A stretch of DNA of 5,700 bases from Planctomycetota bacterium (GTDB taxonomy: Bacteria > Planctomycetota > B129-G9). A program made the position numbers and the translations under genes. This document shows positions 1-5,537 of the stretch, piece by piece (within the stretch, counting starts at the first letter, position 1; every line of letters starts with the position of its first letter). A model generated the notes under the pieces. That model was not told the origin of the DNA, did not search any database, and worked only from the letters and a program-made list of their open reading frames with translations. The stretch spans positions 1 through 5,700 of the forward strand of contig QNCA01000113.1 in NCBI GenBank assembly GCA_003644325.1, written 5' to 3'.

Positions 1-189
1 CGGTTCGTGGTGGACGATACCGGCGAGGTGTACCCGGGGCTCTGGGTGTCGGGCATGAGCGTCTGTGCCGTATTCAGCGGCCCGCGCATGGGACCAATCT
101 TCGGCGGGATGCTGCTCTCGGGCAAAAAGGCGGCGGAGCAAATCTGCTCTGCTCTGAAAGAAACCGCCGGCAAGCAGGGGGCCAGTTAA
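1..189 (+). CDS. thi4: Thi4-family thiazole synthase, C-terminal part (5' end outside window)
   Basis: The reading frame is open from base 1 and ends in TAA, giving the last 62 residues of a protein. The visible part contains [11 protein letters not shown] followed by [20 protein letters not shown]. This is the C-terminal nucleotide-binding signature of the Thi4/Thi1 family, which makes the adenylated thiazole precursor of thiamine from NAD and glycine. Archaeal and many anaerobic bacterial members take sulfur from free sulfide, whereas the yeast enzyme sacrifices its own cysteine. The residue that separates the two types lies upstream of the window, so the sulfur source cannot be read here; the sulfide-dependent type is inferred from the strong match to the archaeal/bacterial form of the motif. 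The pdxA gene begins 56 bases downstream on the same strand. The family call is secure, the subtype is not. Confidence 0.9.
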   Translation, partial: RFVVDDTGEVYPGLWVSGMSVCAVFSGPRMGPIFGGMLLSGKKAAEQICSALKETAGKQGAS

Positions 190-245
190 AACCCTGCCAG
201 CGGGGCACGTGACGGCGACGGGCCGCCCCCGATATTTGGAGAATC

Positions 246-1283
246 ATGAAAAAATCGACCATCGCAATTAGTATAGGAGATCCCTGCGGCATCGGACCGG
301 AAGTGACGCTAAGGGCATTGAAAGTTCTCAGGGAGAATCGCTGGGATGCGGCGAACCTGGTCGTTTACGGCGACAGGGAGGTGCTCGATGTCGTGGTTCG
401 ACGGCACATTGTGCCGCCGGGGGCCGCCACGCGGGTTTCGCTGGTGGACCTGAAATCTTTCAAGGGGCCGCCCCGTGCCAGGGCTTGCAGAGAAGGCGGT
501 CGCGCCGCGCTCGAGTACCTGGACGCGGCAATCGCCGACGCCGTGTCCGGAAAAATCGACGCCGTCGTTACTGCGCCGCTGAGCAAGGAAGCGGCGCGGG
601 CATCACATCACGATTTCACGGGCCAGACGGAGTACCTCGGCCGCGCGTTCGGCGTCAAGGGACCGGTGATGATGATGCTCGGCGGAGGGTTGAGAGTGGC
701 GCTGGTAACCACACATTGCGCCCTGAAAGACGTGCCTCGCCTTGTAACCGTTGAAACGGTCCTCCATACCATTCTTACCTTTGACAGAGCCCTGCGACAG
801 TATTTCAGGATAAGGAGGCCGCGGATAGTCACATGCGGTCTGAACCCGCACCCCGCCGAAGACGCCCCGTGGACGCGCAGCGACCGCGAGACCGTAGCCC
901 CCGCAGTGCGACTGGCGGGAAGACACGGCGTCGAGTGTGCGGGGCCGGTCGCCGGGGACACCGCGTTTCACAGGGCGCTCTCCGGGGAGTTTGACGCGGT
1001 CGTTGCAATGTATCATGACCAGGGTCTTGCCCCGCTGAAGACGCTCGCGTTCGAGACGGCGGTGAACGTGACGCTGGGCCTGCCGATAGTCAGGACCTCG
1101 CCCGGACACGGCACGGCGTTTGACGTAGCGGGCACCGGCAGGGCGGATCCCGGGGCAATGGTTGAAGCCGTCAAGTGTGCCGCCCGGATGCTCGAGGCAG
1201 GCCGGCGAAACAGGACCGGGGCAAGAAGATTCGCGCGAAAAGGCGGCAACGCAGTTTCTTCAATCAAGAAAGGACGGAAATGA
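246..1283 (+). CDS. pdxA: 4-hydroxythreonine-4-phosphate dehydrogenase (PdxA)
   Basis: This 345-residue protein is a PdxA-family NAD-dependent dehydrogenase. The family oxidises 4-phosphohydroxy-L-threonine in the DXP-dependent vitamin B6 pathway. Landmarks in order are ISIGDPCGIGPEV (9-20), TAPLSKEA (109-116), GQTEYLG (126-132), VTTH (154-157), GLNPH (198-202), MYHDQGLAPLK (255-265), NVTLGLPIVRTS (274-285) and GHGTAFDVAGTG (287-298). H157, H202 and H257 have the same spacing (45 and 55 residues) as the three metal-ligand histidines of the E. coli enzyme. K265, N274 and R283 fall on its substrate-binding residues. The position equivalent to E. coli His136 is Gln127 here, and the loop after NPH is atypical. 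A basic tail (318-345) makes the protein slightly longer than usual. The ATG has GGAG four bases upstream. The stop overlaps the hpt start (ATGA), which suggests translational coupling. A related activity on another hydroxy-acid phosphate, as in PdxA2, cannot be excluded. Confidence 0.93.
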   Translation: MKKSTIAISIGDPCGIGPEVTLRALKVLRENRWDAANLVVYGDREVLDVVVRRHIVPPGAATRVSLVDLKSFKGPPRARACREGGRAALEYLDAAIADAVSGKIDAVVTAPLSKEAARASHHDFTGQTEYLGRAFGVKGPVMMMLGGGLRVALVTTHCALKDVPRLVTVETVLHTILTFDRALRQYFRIRRPRIVTCGLNPHPAEDAPWTRSDRETVAPAVRLAGRHGVECAGPVAGDTAFHRALSGEFDAVVAMYHDQGLAPLKTLAFETAVNVTLGLPIVRTSPGHGTAFDVAGTGRADPGAMVEAVKCAARMLEAGRRNRTGARRFARKGGNAVSSIKKGRK

Positions 1284-1810
1284 GTCCCAGAAATTCGCTT
1301 GAGCCGCTGATATCGGCCGAAAAGATCGAAGTGCGCGTCGCGGAACTCGCCCACCGGCTGGAACACGACCACCCGGGCGGGGACCTGGTGGTGGTTTCCG
1401 TCCTCTCGGGCAGCGTGATTTTCCTGGCGGACCTGGTGCGAAAGATGAACCTGCCGATGCGCATCGACACGGTCAGCGTGTCGTCATACGCCGGCAGGGC
1501 CGTGGCCCCGGGCGAACTCAAGGTTTTGAAAACTTTTTCCGAAGATGTTCACGGCAAGCATGTCCTGCTCATAGACGACATCCTGGATACGGGCGGCACG
1601 CTCTCGGCGGTCATCGGCGAGATTCAGGCCATGGAACCGGCCTCTCTGAAGACCTGCGTGCTCCTGCGCAAGAAAAAGGAGCGCAACATCGACGTGAAGC
1701 CCGATTATGTCGGCTTTGAGATAGAGGACCTGTTCGTGGTGGGATACGGGCTGGACTGCGACGGCATGTACCGAAACCTGCCGTATATTGCGGTGTTTAA
1801 CTTGACCTGA
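1280..1810 (+). CDS. hpt: Hypoxanthine phosphoribosyltransferase
   Basis: The 176-residue product is a cytosolic type I phosphoribosyltransferase of the HPRT family. It converts hypoxanthine or guanine plus PRPP to IMP or GMP in purine salvage. The PRPP loop [14 protein letters not shown] spans residues 95-108, with D99/D100 as the acidic pair and D103 as the expected catalytic base. [12 protein letters not shown] (37-48) is the PPi loop, with Ser where human and E. coli enzymes have Lys or Arg. SVSSYAG (66-72) is the flexible loop. [19 protein letters not shown] followed by [10 protein letters not shown] closes the purine pocket. The frame extends upstream to a GTG at 1175, but the extra 35 residues lie inside pdxA, are basic and match nothing in the family. 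The ATG at 1280 gives the normal family length, overlaps the pdxA stop and has AAGGA five bases upstream. Base preference (hypoxanthine, guanine or xanthine) is not readable. Confidence 0.95.
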   Translation: MSPRNSLEPLISAEKIEVRVAELAHRLEHDHPGGDLVVVSVLSGSVIFLADLVRKMNLPMRIDTVSVSSYAGRAVAPGELKVLKTFSEDVHGKHVLLIDDILDTGGTLSAVIGEIQAMEPASLKTCVLLRKKKERNIDVKPDYVGFEIEDLFVVGYGLDCDGMYRNLPYIAVFNLT

Positions 1811-1859
1811 CGGGTCGCTGCGGCGGCCGATTTCATGGTTTCCCCGAAGCAACGATACT

Positions 1860-1864
1860 GGAGG
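1860..1864 (+). promoter_or_regulatory. Shine-Dalgarno that sets a GTG start
   Basis: GGAGG lies seven bases before the GTG at 1872. The nearer ATG at 1865 is in another frame and meets TGA after four codons, so the GTG is the real start of the decarboxylase gene. Confidence 0.8.
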
Positions 1865-1871
1865 ATGCGCC

Positions 1872-2822
1872 GTGTCTGAGAGCAAGCAGCATACGATAGT
1901 CACCGGTGGCGCGGGCTTTCTGGGGTCGCATCTCTGCGAGAGGCTCCTCAAGGAAGGTCACCGGGTAACCTGCCTGGATAATCTCCTGACAGGCTCCACG
2001 GACAACATTGCCCACCTGATTGGGAACGAAGACTTCCAGTTTTACAAGTTCGACGTCACCAACTATATATATATAGAAGGCAAGGTGGACAATATCCTGC
2101 ACTTCGCCTCTCCCGCCAGTCCGATTGATTACCTAGAGCACCCCATTCACACGCTGAAGGTCGGCAGCATGGGCACGCACAAGGCGCTGGGTTTGGCCAA
2201 GGAAAAGGGCGCCCGCTTTCTCATCGCCTCCACCAGCGAGGTCTACGGCGACCCGCTGGTCCATCCCCAGAAAGAAGAATACTGGGGCAACGTGAACCCG
2301 GTAGGCCCGCGCGGCGTCTATGACGAAGCCAAGCGTTTCGCCGAGGCGATAACGATGGCCTACCACCGTGCGCACGGCATCGACACCAAGATAGTCCGCA
2401 TATTCAATACGTACGGCCCACGCATGCGCGTCAAGGACGGCCGCGCGCTGCCTAACTTCATCTCGCAGGCCATCTGCGGCGAAGACGTCACCGTTTACGG
2501 CGACGGCACGCAGACCCGCTCGTTCTGCTTCGTTACAGACCTGGTTGATGGAATTCATCGCCTGTTGAACTCCGACCTCCATGAACCGGTCAACATCGGC
2601 AACCCCAACGAGGTCACGATAGGTGAAGTGGCGGAAGAAGTAATCCGGATGGTCGGCTCGAAAAGCAGGATAGTCCACAGGCCGCTGCCCGCCGACGACC
2701 CGAAGGTCCGCCAGCCCGACATAGAGAAGGCCCGGGAGAAACTCGGCTGGGAACCGCGCGTCAGCCGCGAGGAAGGGCTAAAGAAAACCATCGAATATTT
2801 CCGAAGAAGATTAAAGGAGTAG
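1872..2822 (+). CDS. uxs: UDP-glucuronate decarboxylase (UDP-xylose synthase), SDR family
   Basis: This 316-residue extended short-chain dehydrogenase matches UDP-glucuronate decarboxylases, which convert UDP-glucuronate to UDP-xylose with a recycled NAD. The NAD-binding glycine motif TGGAGFLG is at 11-18 and an acidic residue (D36) ends the second strand. [15 protein letters not shown] (77-91) and [10 protein letters not shown] (119-128) are characteristic of the family. Y150 and K154 form the YxxxK pair, with S120/T121/S122 and E123 completing the active site. [10 protein letters not shown] (177-186), [14 protein letters not shown] (208-221) and [10 protein letters not shown] (275-284) belong to the sugar-nucleotide half. 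There is no membrane anchor, so it is cytosolic and would supply xylose for glycans or lipopolysaccharide. No glycosyltransferase is visible nearby. It starts with GTG behind a strong GGAGG, 61 bases after hpt with no terminator seen between them. RmlB- or GalE-type epimerases are less likely given the [10 protein letters not shown] and [14 protein letters not shown] stretches. Confidence 0.93.
   Translation: MSESKQHTIVTGGAGFLGSHLCERLLKEGHRVTCLDNLLTGSTDNIAHLIGNEDFQFYKFDVTNYIYIEGKVDNILHFASPASPIDYLEHPIHTLKVGSMGTHKALGLAKEKGARFLIASTSEVYGDPLVHPQKEEYWGNVNPVGPRGVYDEAKRFAEAITMAYHRAHGIDTKIVRIFNTYGPRMRVKDGRALPNFISQAICGEDVTVYGDGTQTRSFCFVTDLVDGIHRLLNSDLHEPVNIGNPNEVTIGEVAEEVIRMVGSKSRIVHRPLPADDPKVRQPDIEKAREKLGWEPRVSREEGLKKTIEYFRRRLKE
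2064..2075 (+). repeat. (TA)6 dinucleotide run inside the decarboxylase gene
   Basis: Six consecutive TA units encode the Tyr-Ile-Tyr-Ile part of the segment NYIYIEG (residues 64-70). Related proteins, as remembered, have a similar peptide (NYIHV or NYIYV) here, so the peptide is probably selected. The run of identical dinucleotides is unusual in this GC-rich gene. Confidence 0.9.
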
Positions 2823-2887
2823 GTGAAATCGCGCGACGCGCCGGTCCCTGCTCCCGGTGGTAATCGGAACGCGAGAAATCGAGAGTC

Positions 2888-2893
2888 TATAAA
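2888..2893 (+). promoter_or_regulatory. Possible -10 box for the small downstream gene
   Basis: TATAAA lies in the gap after the decarboxylase gene, and a transcript starting around 2900 would begin just before the predicted stem at 2907. No TTGACA-like hexamer is found 16-18 bases upstream, so the call is weak. Confidence 0.25.
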
Positions 2894-2906
2894 TCCGACC
2901 ATCTAA

Positions 2907-2955
2907 CCGCCGAAAACCGGGTGTATGCCAAACCCGTCGGTATGAAGTTCGGTGG
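2907..2955 (+). other. Nested RNA stem in the leader of the small gene
   Basis: CCGCCGAA (2907-2914) can pair with TTCGGTGG (2948-2955) over eight pairs, one of them G-U. Inside it, CGGGT (2918-2922) pairs with ACCCG (2932-2936) around a nine-base loop. No T-run follows, so it does not look like an intrinsic terminator. It sits 67 bases before the start codon of the small gene and may be a structured 5' leader. I do not recognise a known riboswitch consensus in it. Confidence 0.4.
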
Positions 2956-2997
2956 GCATCCCCGAAAATCCGTAAATCGCCGCCGTTATGAAGTTCG
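2941..2997 (+). repeat. 11-base direct repeat, two copies 46 bases apart
   Basis: TATGAAGTTCG occurs exactly at 2941-2951 and 2987-2997. The preceding bases are also similar (CGTCGG and CGCCGT). The first copy overlaps the 3' arm of the leader stem and the second lies 14 bases before the ribosome binding site of the small gene. Both copies are AT-richer than their surroundings. Confidence 0.7.
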
Positions 2998-3010
2998 TCT
3001 TTAACAACGT

Positions 3011-3015
3011 GGAGG
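3011..3015 (+). promoter_or_regulatory. Strong Shine-Dalgarno of the small gene
   Basis: GGAGG stands six bases before the ATG at 3022, which supports this short open frame as a translated gene. Confidence 0.75.
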
Positions 3016-3021
3016 CGACGG

Positions 3022-3291
3022 ATGACCGACCGTGAACTTTTCGGCGAAATAGCGGTTAGAAAGGGTTTCTGCGCGCGAAGCGACATTCGCAGGGCGCTTT
3101 GCAGGCAGCGCAGCCTGCGCAGGCGCGGAGAACACAAGTTAATGGGAATGATACTGCTGGAACAGGGCGCTATCGACAACGCGCAACTCATCTCCATACT
3201 TCGCTACATCCAGATGCTTGACGGCGAGCGCCCGGACACCATCGACACGGGGCCGGCCTCACCACAGCCACACCCGTCTCCCGCATCCTGA
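3022..3291 (+). CDS. Small protein with two tandem MshEN/GspE-N-like motifs
   Basis: The 89-residue product has no signal peptide or membrane segment. Residues 7-29 read FGEIAVRKGFC...IRRALCRQ. Residues 41-64 read MGMILLEQGAIDN followed by QLISILRYIQ. Both fit the pattern hGxhhhxxGhhxxxxhhxxhLxxQ found at the N-termini of type II secretion and type IV pilus ATPases (MshEN domain), where two such motifs can bind cyclic di-GMP. Here the glycines are 34 residues apart and the motif arginine before LG is replaced (Leu6; Met41 follows K39-L40), so nucleotide binding is uncertain. A basic linker (RSLRRRGEHK, 30-39) joins the two halves, and a Pro/Ser-rich tail (70-89) is probably disordered. There is no ATPase domain. 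The strong GGAGG and hydrophobic patterning support a real gene, apparently independent of its neighbours. The function is unknown; an adaptor or signalling role is only a guess. Confidence 0.82.
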   Translation: MTDRELFGEIAVRKGFCARSDIRRALCRQRSLRRRGEHKLMGMILLEQGAIDNAQLISILRYIQMLDGERPDTIDTGPASPQPHPSPAS

Positions 3292-3327
3292 GTGCAGACC
3301 TGGAACCGGTGTGTTTCCGTCTGCATT
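3291..3327 (+). terminator. Hairpin directly after the small gene's stop codon
   Basis: AGTGCAGAC (3291-3299) pairs with GTCTGCATT (3319-3327) with one G-U pair. Inside, after a two-base bulge, GGAA (3302-3305) pairs with TTCC (3315-3318) around a nine-base loop. The stem is stable and begins at the last base of the stop codon. Only TT followed by CCCACATC comes after it, so it lacks the U-run of a standard intrinsic terminator. It could be a weak terminator or a stabilising 3' end. Confidence 0.45.
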
Positions 3328-3356
3328 CCCACATCAGGGCGCGGTATTGCCACATC
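3325..3356 (+). repeat. ATTSCCACATC direct repeat
   Basis: ATTCCCACATC (3325-3335) and ATTGCCACATC (3346-3356) differ at one base and are spaced 21 bases start to start, about two helical turns. This spacing is compatible with a protein binding both copies on one DNA face. No regulator is identifiable. Confidence 0.4.
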
Positions 3357-3404
3357 CCCCCTTCGCAAGGAAGCGTGCAAGAATTCTAGGCGACTGCTTG
3401 GTGC

Positions 3405-3416
3405 GGTGACGTCACC
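3405..3416. promoter_or_regulatory. Perfect 12-base palindrome GGTGACGTCACC
   Basis: The sequence is identical on both strands, as expected for the site of a dimeric DNA-binding protein. Its left half, GGTGACGT, is the conserved core of the repeat family and recurs at 3514-3521; GGTGAC alone recurs at 3459-3464. It is about 105 bases upstream of the -35 box. Confidence 0.45.
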
Positions 3417-3425
3417 ATCTACGAT

Positions 3426-3449
3426 CCGCCCCCGACACATCGGGGACGG
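3426..3449 (+). other. Strong hairpin between repeat copies
   Basis: CCGCCCCCGA pairs with TCGGGGACGG around a CACA loop: six uninterrupted pairs, one C-A mismatch, then three more pairs. No T-run follows on + and no clear one on the minus strand. It lies between the repeat copies at 3397 and 3450. It may act in RNA (as a Rho-type or processing signal) or as cruciform DNA. Confidence 0.5.
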
Positions 3450-3520
3450 CTTCGTAATGGTGACAATCATCGGCGTGGCCCTTCCAAAACTCTTACATGC
3501 ACCCTCTTCGTAAGGTGACG

Positions 3521-3548
3521 TTGCGTTTCCGCCGAATATCCGTATAAT
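3521..3548 (+). promoter_or_regulatory. Sigma-70-type promoter for the DUF401 gene
   Basis: A consensus TATAAT -10 box (3543-3548) lies 16 bases after TTGCGT (3521-3526), which keeps only the TTG of the -35 consensus. The following GCGCGG is a GC-rich discriminator. Transcription would start near 3555 and give a leader of about 46 bases. A weak -35 next to repeats suggests control by an activator or repressor. Confidence 0.55.
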
Positions 3549-3600
3549 GCGCGGCCTTTCCTGCAAATCCGACCGTCGCTCTGTAATCAACTAATGTGAA

Positions 3601-4920
3601 ATGCCTGCAATAATCAAACTTGCCATAATACTGCTTGTCATCATACTGCTGTTGCTCAAACTGCGGGTGAACCTCGGACTGGCCCTGCTGGCGGGCGCCG
3701 CGCTGACGGGACTCCTTTTCCAGATGCCGCCCGGTGAGTTCTTCGACATACTGCTTAGAGTAGCGGTCTCGGCAAACGCCTTGTGTTTCCTGCTGCTCGT
3801 CATTTTCGTCGTTCTTTTAAGCCACCTGATGGAGAAGAGCGGCCACCTGAAGCATATAGTCGAGCGCGTGGGCGACGTGATGGGTTCGGGCCGCAGGCGC
3901 CTGGCGACCCTTCCGGCCATCATCGGCATGCTGCCCATGCCGGGCGGAGCCATATTCAGCGCCCCTATGGTACGTGAGGCAAGCAGCCGGTTGGACCTGG
4001 ACCCCGCGCGCAAGACCGCCATAAACCACTGGTTCCGGCATATCTGGGAATTCTGCTGGCCGCTCTATCCGGGCGTGTTGGCATACCAGGAACAACTGGG
4101 CAAAATGAACTTGACGCTGGCGCGGGTCATCGGTTTCCAGTTTCCCCTCACGCTCTTTATGGTGCTGGTCGGGTTTCTGCTCCTCTTCCCGCATGGGTTG
4201 CGAAAGCCCCCTCACCAGCCCTTGAGCCGCGCATGGGCGGAGAGGATATGGCGGCTGTTCGTCGTGGGCATGCCGATAGTAATCGTGGTTGCAATCTTTG
4301 CGGGACTGCAGCCGGCGGCGAATATGCTGAAGTCCGACGTATCTCTGGAAAGCGAAATGTGGACGGCGCAGTTGAAAACCCTCTGTGCACGTTTGCCGCT
4401 GCTGATAGCGCTGCTTGTAAGCATCGCTTATGTGCTCGTGGCGAACAAGATGAGTCCCAGGGACGTGGTTGATTTCTTCATCAAGCGTAGTTCGGCGTGG
4501 AAGATGTCGCTCATGGTGCTGGGCATCGTGGCGTTCGGCGGGATTATCTCACACAGCGATGCGGCGAGAGAGGCCGCGGACTTCTTCAGGCTTCATGGGA
4601 TGGAGATGTTCGTCATAGTCGGTGTGCCGTTTATCATCGGCCTTATCACCGGCATAACCGTGGCCTTCGTATCCATATCATTCCCCCTGATTATACCGCT
4701 GGTAATCGACGACCCCCATAAACTCGCCTACGCCGTGCTGGCTTATTGCGCGGGATTCGTGGCGGTAATGGTGTCGCCGGCGCACCTGTGCCTGGTGCTC
4801 GGTCGGGGCTACTTCAGGGCCGGTGTCATTCCCACCTACCGCTATCTCATCCCGTCGTCCGCGGTATTGATGGGAGTGGGCGTGGCGTGGTACTTCCTGC
4901 TGCGGCTCCTCGGAGTTTGA
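3601..4920 (+). CDS. DUF401-family integral membrane protein, probable transporter
   Basis: This 439-residue polytopic membrane protein shows about ten hydrophobic segments, for example near 3-20, 23-41, 58-78, 178-197, 218-238, 264-281, 301-318, 335-366 (two segments), 375-400 and 414-437. GMLPMPGGAIFSAPMV (109-124), INHWFRHIWEFCWPLYPG (141-158) and VSPAHLCLVLGRGYF (391-405) match the DUF401 family. That family is uncharacterised and grouped with ion-transporter-like membrane proteins. The central PMPGG stretch and the second conserved loop resemble substrate-site loops in such carriers, but no substrate can be named. The length is typical. The ATG at 3601 is chosen because the first hydrophobic helix begins there and an upstream promoter fits it; no Shine-Dalgarno is visible. 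The minimal ORF ATGTGA lies just before it (3594-3599). The gene converges on the lipoprotein gene with a 29-base gap. Confidence 0.88.
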   Translation: MPAIIKLAIILLVIILLLLKLRVNLGLALLAGAALTGLLFQMPPGEFFDILLRVAVSANALCFLLLVIFVVLLSHLMEKSGHLKHIVERVGDVMGSGRRRLATLPAIIGMLPMPGGAIFSAPMVREASSRLDLDPARKTAINHWFRHIWEFCWPLYPGVLAYQEQLGKMNLTLARVIGFQFPLTLFMVLVGFLLLFPHGLRKPPHQPLSRAWAERIWRLFVVGMPIVIVVAIFAGLQPAANMLKSDVSLESEMWTAQLKTLCARLPLLIALLVSIAYVLVANKMSPRDVVDFFIKRSSAWKMSLMVLGIVAFGGIISHSDAAREAADFFRLHGMEMFVIVGVPFIIGLITGITVAFVSISFPLIIPLVIDDPHKLAYAVLAYCAGFVAVMVSPAHLCLVLGRGYFRAGVIPTYRYLIPSSAVLMGVGVAWYFLLRLLGV

Positions 4921-4930
4921 AAGGGCGCGG

Positions 4931-4947
4931 AGAAAAGCAGGGCCTGC
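4931..4947 (-). terminator. Short terminator-like hairpin between convergent genes
   Basis: Read on the minus strand, GCAGG-C-CCTGC is followed by TTTTCT, just past the stop of the lipoprotein gene. The stem is only four to five pairs. On the + strand the same hairpin lies 17 bases after the DUF401 stop but lacks a T-run. Confidence 0.35.
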
Positions 4948-4949
4948 GT

Positions 4950-5537
4950 TCAATCGGGGCGGGGTATCTCCTCGCGCAAATGCCAGGGCGGAATGGGTAT
5001 GATGTGGAACAGTCTAATCGTGCGTTTGTCCCCGGAACGCGAAAAACTCATCAACAGGTTGATGTACCCCCAGGAGGAAACCACCCCGTGCTCGTCCTTG
5101 CGGTGAAACCCCGAAAGGGCGACGGCCGATTGCATGTCCTGCCTGCTGCCGGCCTCGCCGGGAATCACGACGCCTTCCGCCGTATCGAAGCCCGTTTCCC
5201 GCTTGTAAACCAGCAGGAGGGGGGCGACGAATACTTCCTTCCTTTCATACCCCGTGGCATCGGTGCGCTTCTCCCAGGAAGAAAGCAGGGGCGTCACCGT
5301 GGTGCGCTCTATCACCACGCCGTCGGCGCGAGACGTGGTGCGTTTGCTCGTCGCCAGCGGGATTATCGTGACGGTTCGCGACTCGTTGCCCTTGTCATCC
5401 GTGCGGGTGCCGACCACGGTCAGCAACGGCGCTATCAGTTTGCGGCTACCCTTCCCGTCGGCGTCCTCCATCGTTATGCAACCGGCAGCGCACATAACAA
5501 TGCAACATGCCGCCAAAAGCGCAATGTGACGATTCAT
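4950..5537 (-). CDS. Secreted, probably lipid-anchored repeat protein of unknown function
   Basis: The 195-residue product starts with MNRH and a hydrophobic stretch ending in CAAGC (Cys20), a plausible but non-canonical lipobox because the usual Leu at -3 is Ala. LAAC (8-11) fits the consensus better but leaves too short a signal. The mature part contains four copies of a unit of exactly 23 residues, with Pro at 37, 60, 83 and 106 in APLLTVV, IPLATSK, TPLLSSW and APLLLVY. Glycines recur at 50, 73 and 96 in turns such as RTDDKG, SRADG and RTDATG. Related degenerate units may continue (INLLMSFSRSGDKR and LFHIIPIP near the end). Alternating hydrophobic and charged residues suggest beta-hairpins. 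The ATG has AGGGA six bases upstream and a promoter-like pair further back. The opposite-strand frame is long but lacks protein character. The family is not recognised. It may sit in the outer membrane or cell surface. Confidence 0.8.
   Translation of the reverse strand: MNRHIALLAACCIVMCAAGCITMEDADGKGSRKLIAPLLTVVGTRTDDKGNESRTVTIIPLATSKRTTSRADGVVIERTTVTPLLSSWEKRTDATGYERKEVFVAPLLLVYKRETGFDTAEGVVIPGEAGSRQDMQSAVALSGFHRKDEHGVVSSWGYINLLMSFSRSGDKRTIRLFHIIPIPPWHLREEIPRPD

Larger units (their letters stand above)
3361..3521 (+). repeat. Four degenerate copies of CTTCGTAAGGTGACGT upstream of the DUF401 gene
   Basis: Copies start at 3361 (12/16 identical to the last copy), 3397 (13/16), 3450 (first 14 positions identical apart from one inserted T) and 3506 (reference copy). 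Start-to-start spacing is 36, 53 and 56 bases. The last copy ends at the first base of the -35 box of the promoter before the DUF401 gene. This arrangement suggests operator sites or remnants of a duplicated control element. The region 3292-3600 holds no credible coding frame. Confidence 0.5.

Noticed and set aside
190..245. Possible terminator between thi4 and pdxA
   Set aside because: Only short GC-rich stems of about four pairs can be drawn and no T-run follows.
603..1109. Minus-strand open frame inside pdxA
   Set aside because: It is rich in Arg, Gly and His, has no plausible start context, and lies opposite a well-conserved enzyme. It is a by-product of GC-rich codon use.
1175..1279. 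Extended GTG start for hpt
   Set aside because: The extra 35 residues overlap pdxA, are highly basic and exceed the normal family length. The ATG at 1280 has a proper Shine-Dalgarno.
2831..2841. GCGCGACGCGC palindrome after the decarboxylase gene as terminator
   Set aside because: The loop would be too small for a five-pair stem and no T-run follows; short GC palindromes are expected at this base composition.
2900..3000. Cyclic di-GMP riboswitch before the MshEN-like gene
   Set aside because: The idea is tempting given the gene, but the conserved bases of the GEMM class are not seen.
3292..3513. Short + strand frames in the gap before the DUF401 gene
   Set aside because: No ribosome binding site, no protein-like pattern, and the stretch is made of hairpins and repeats.
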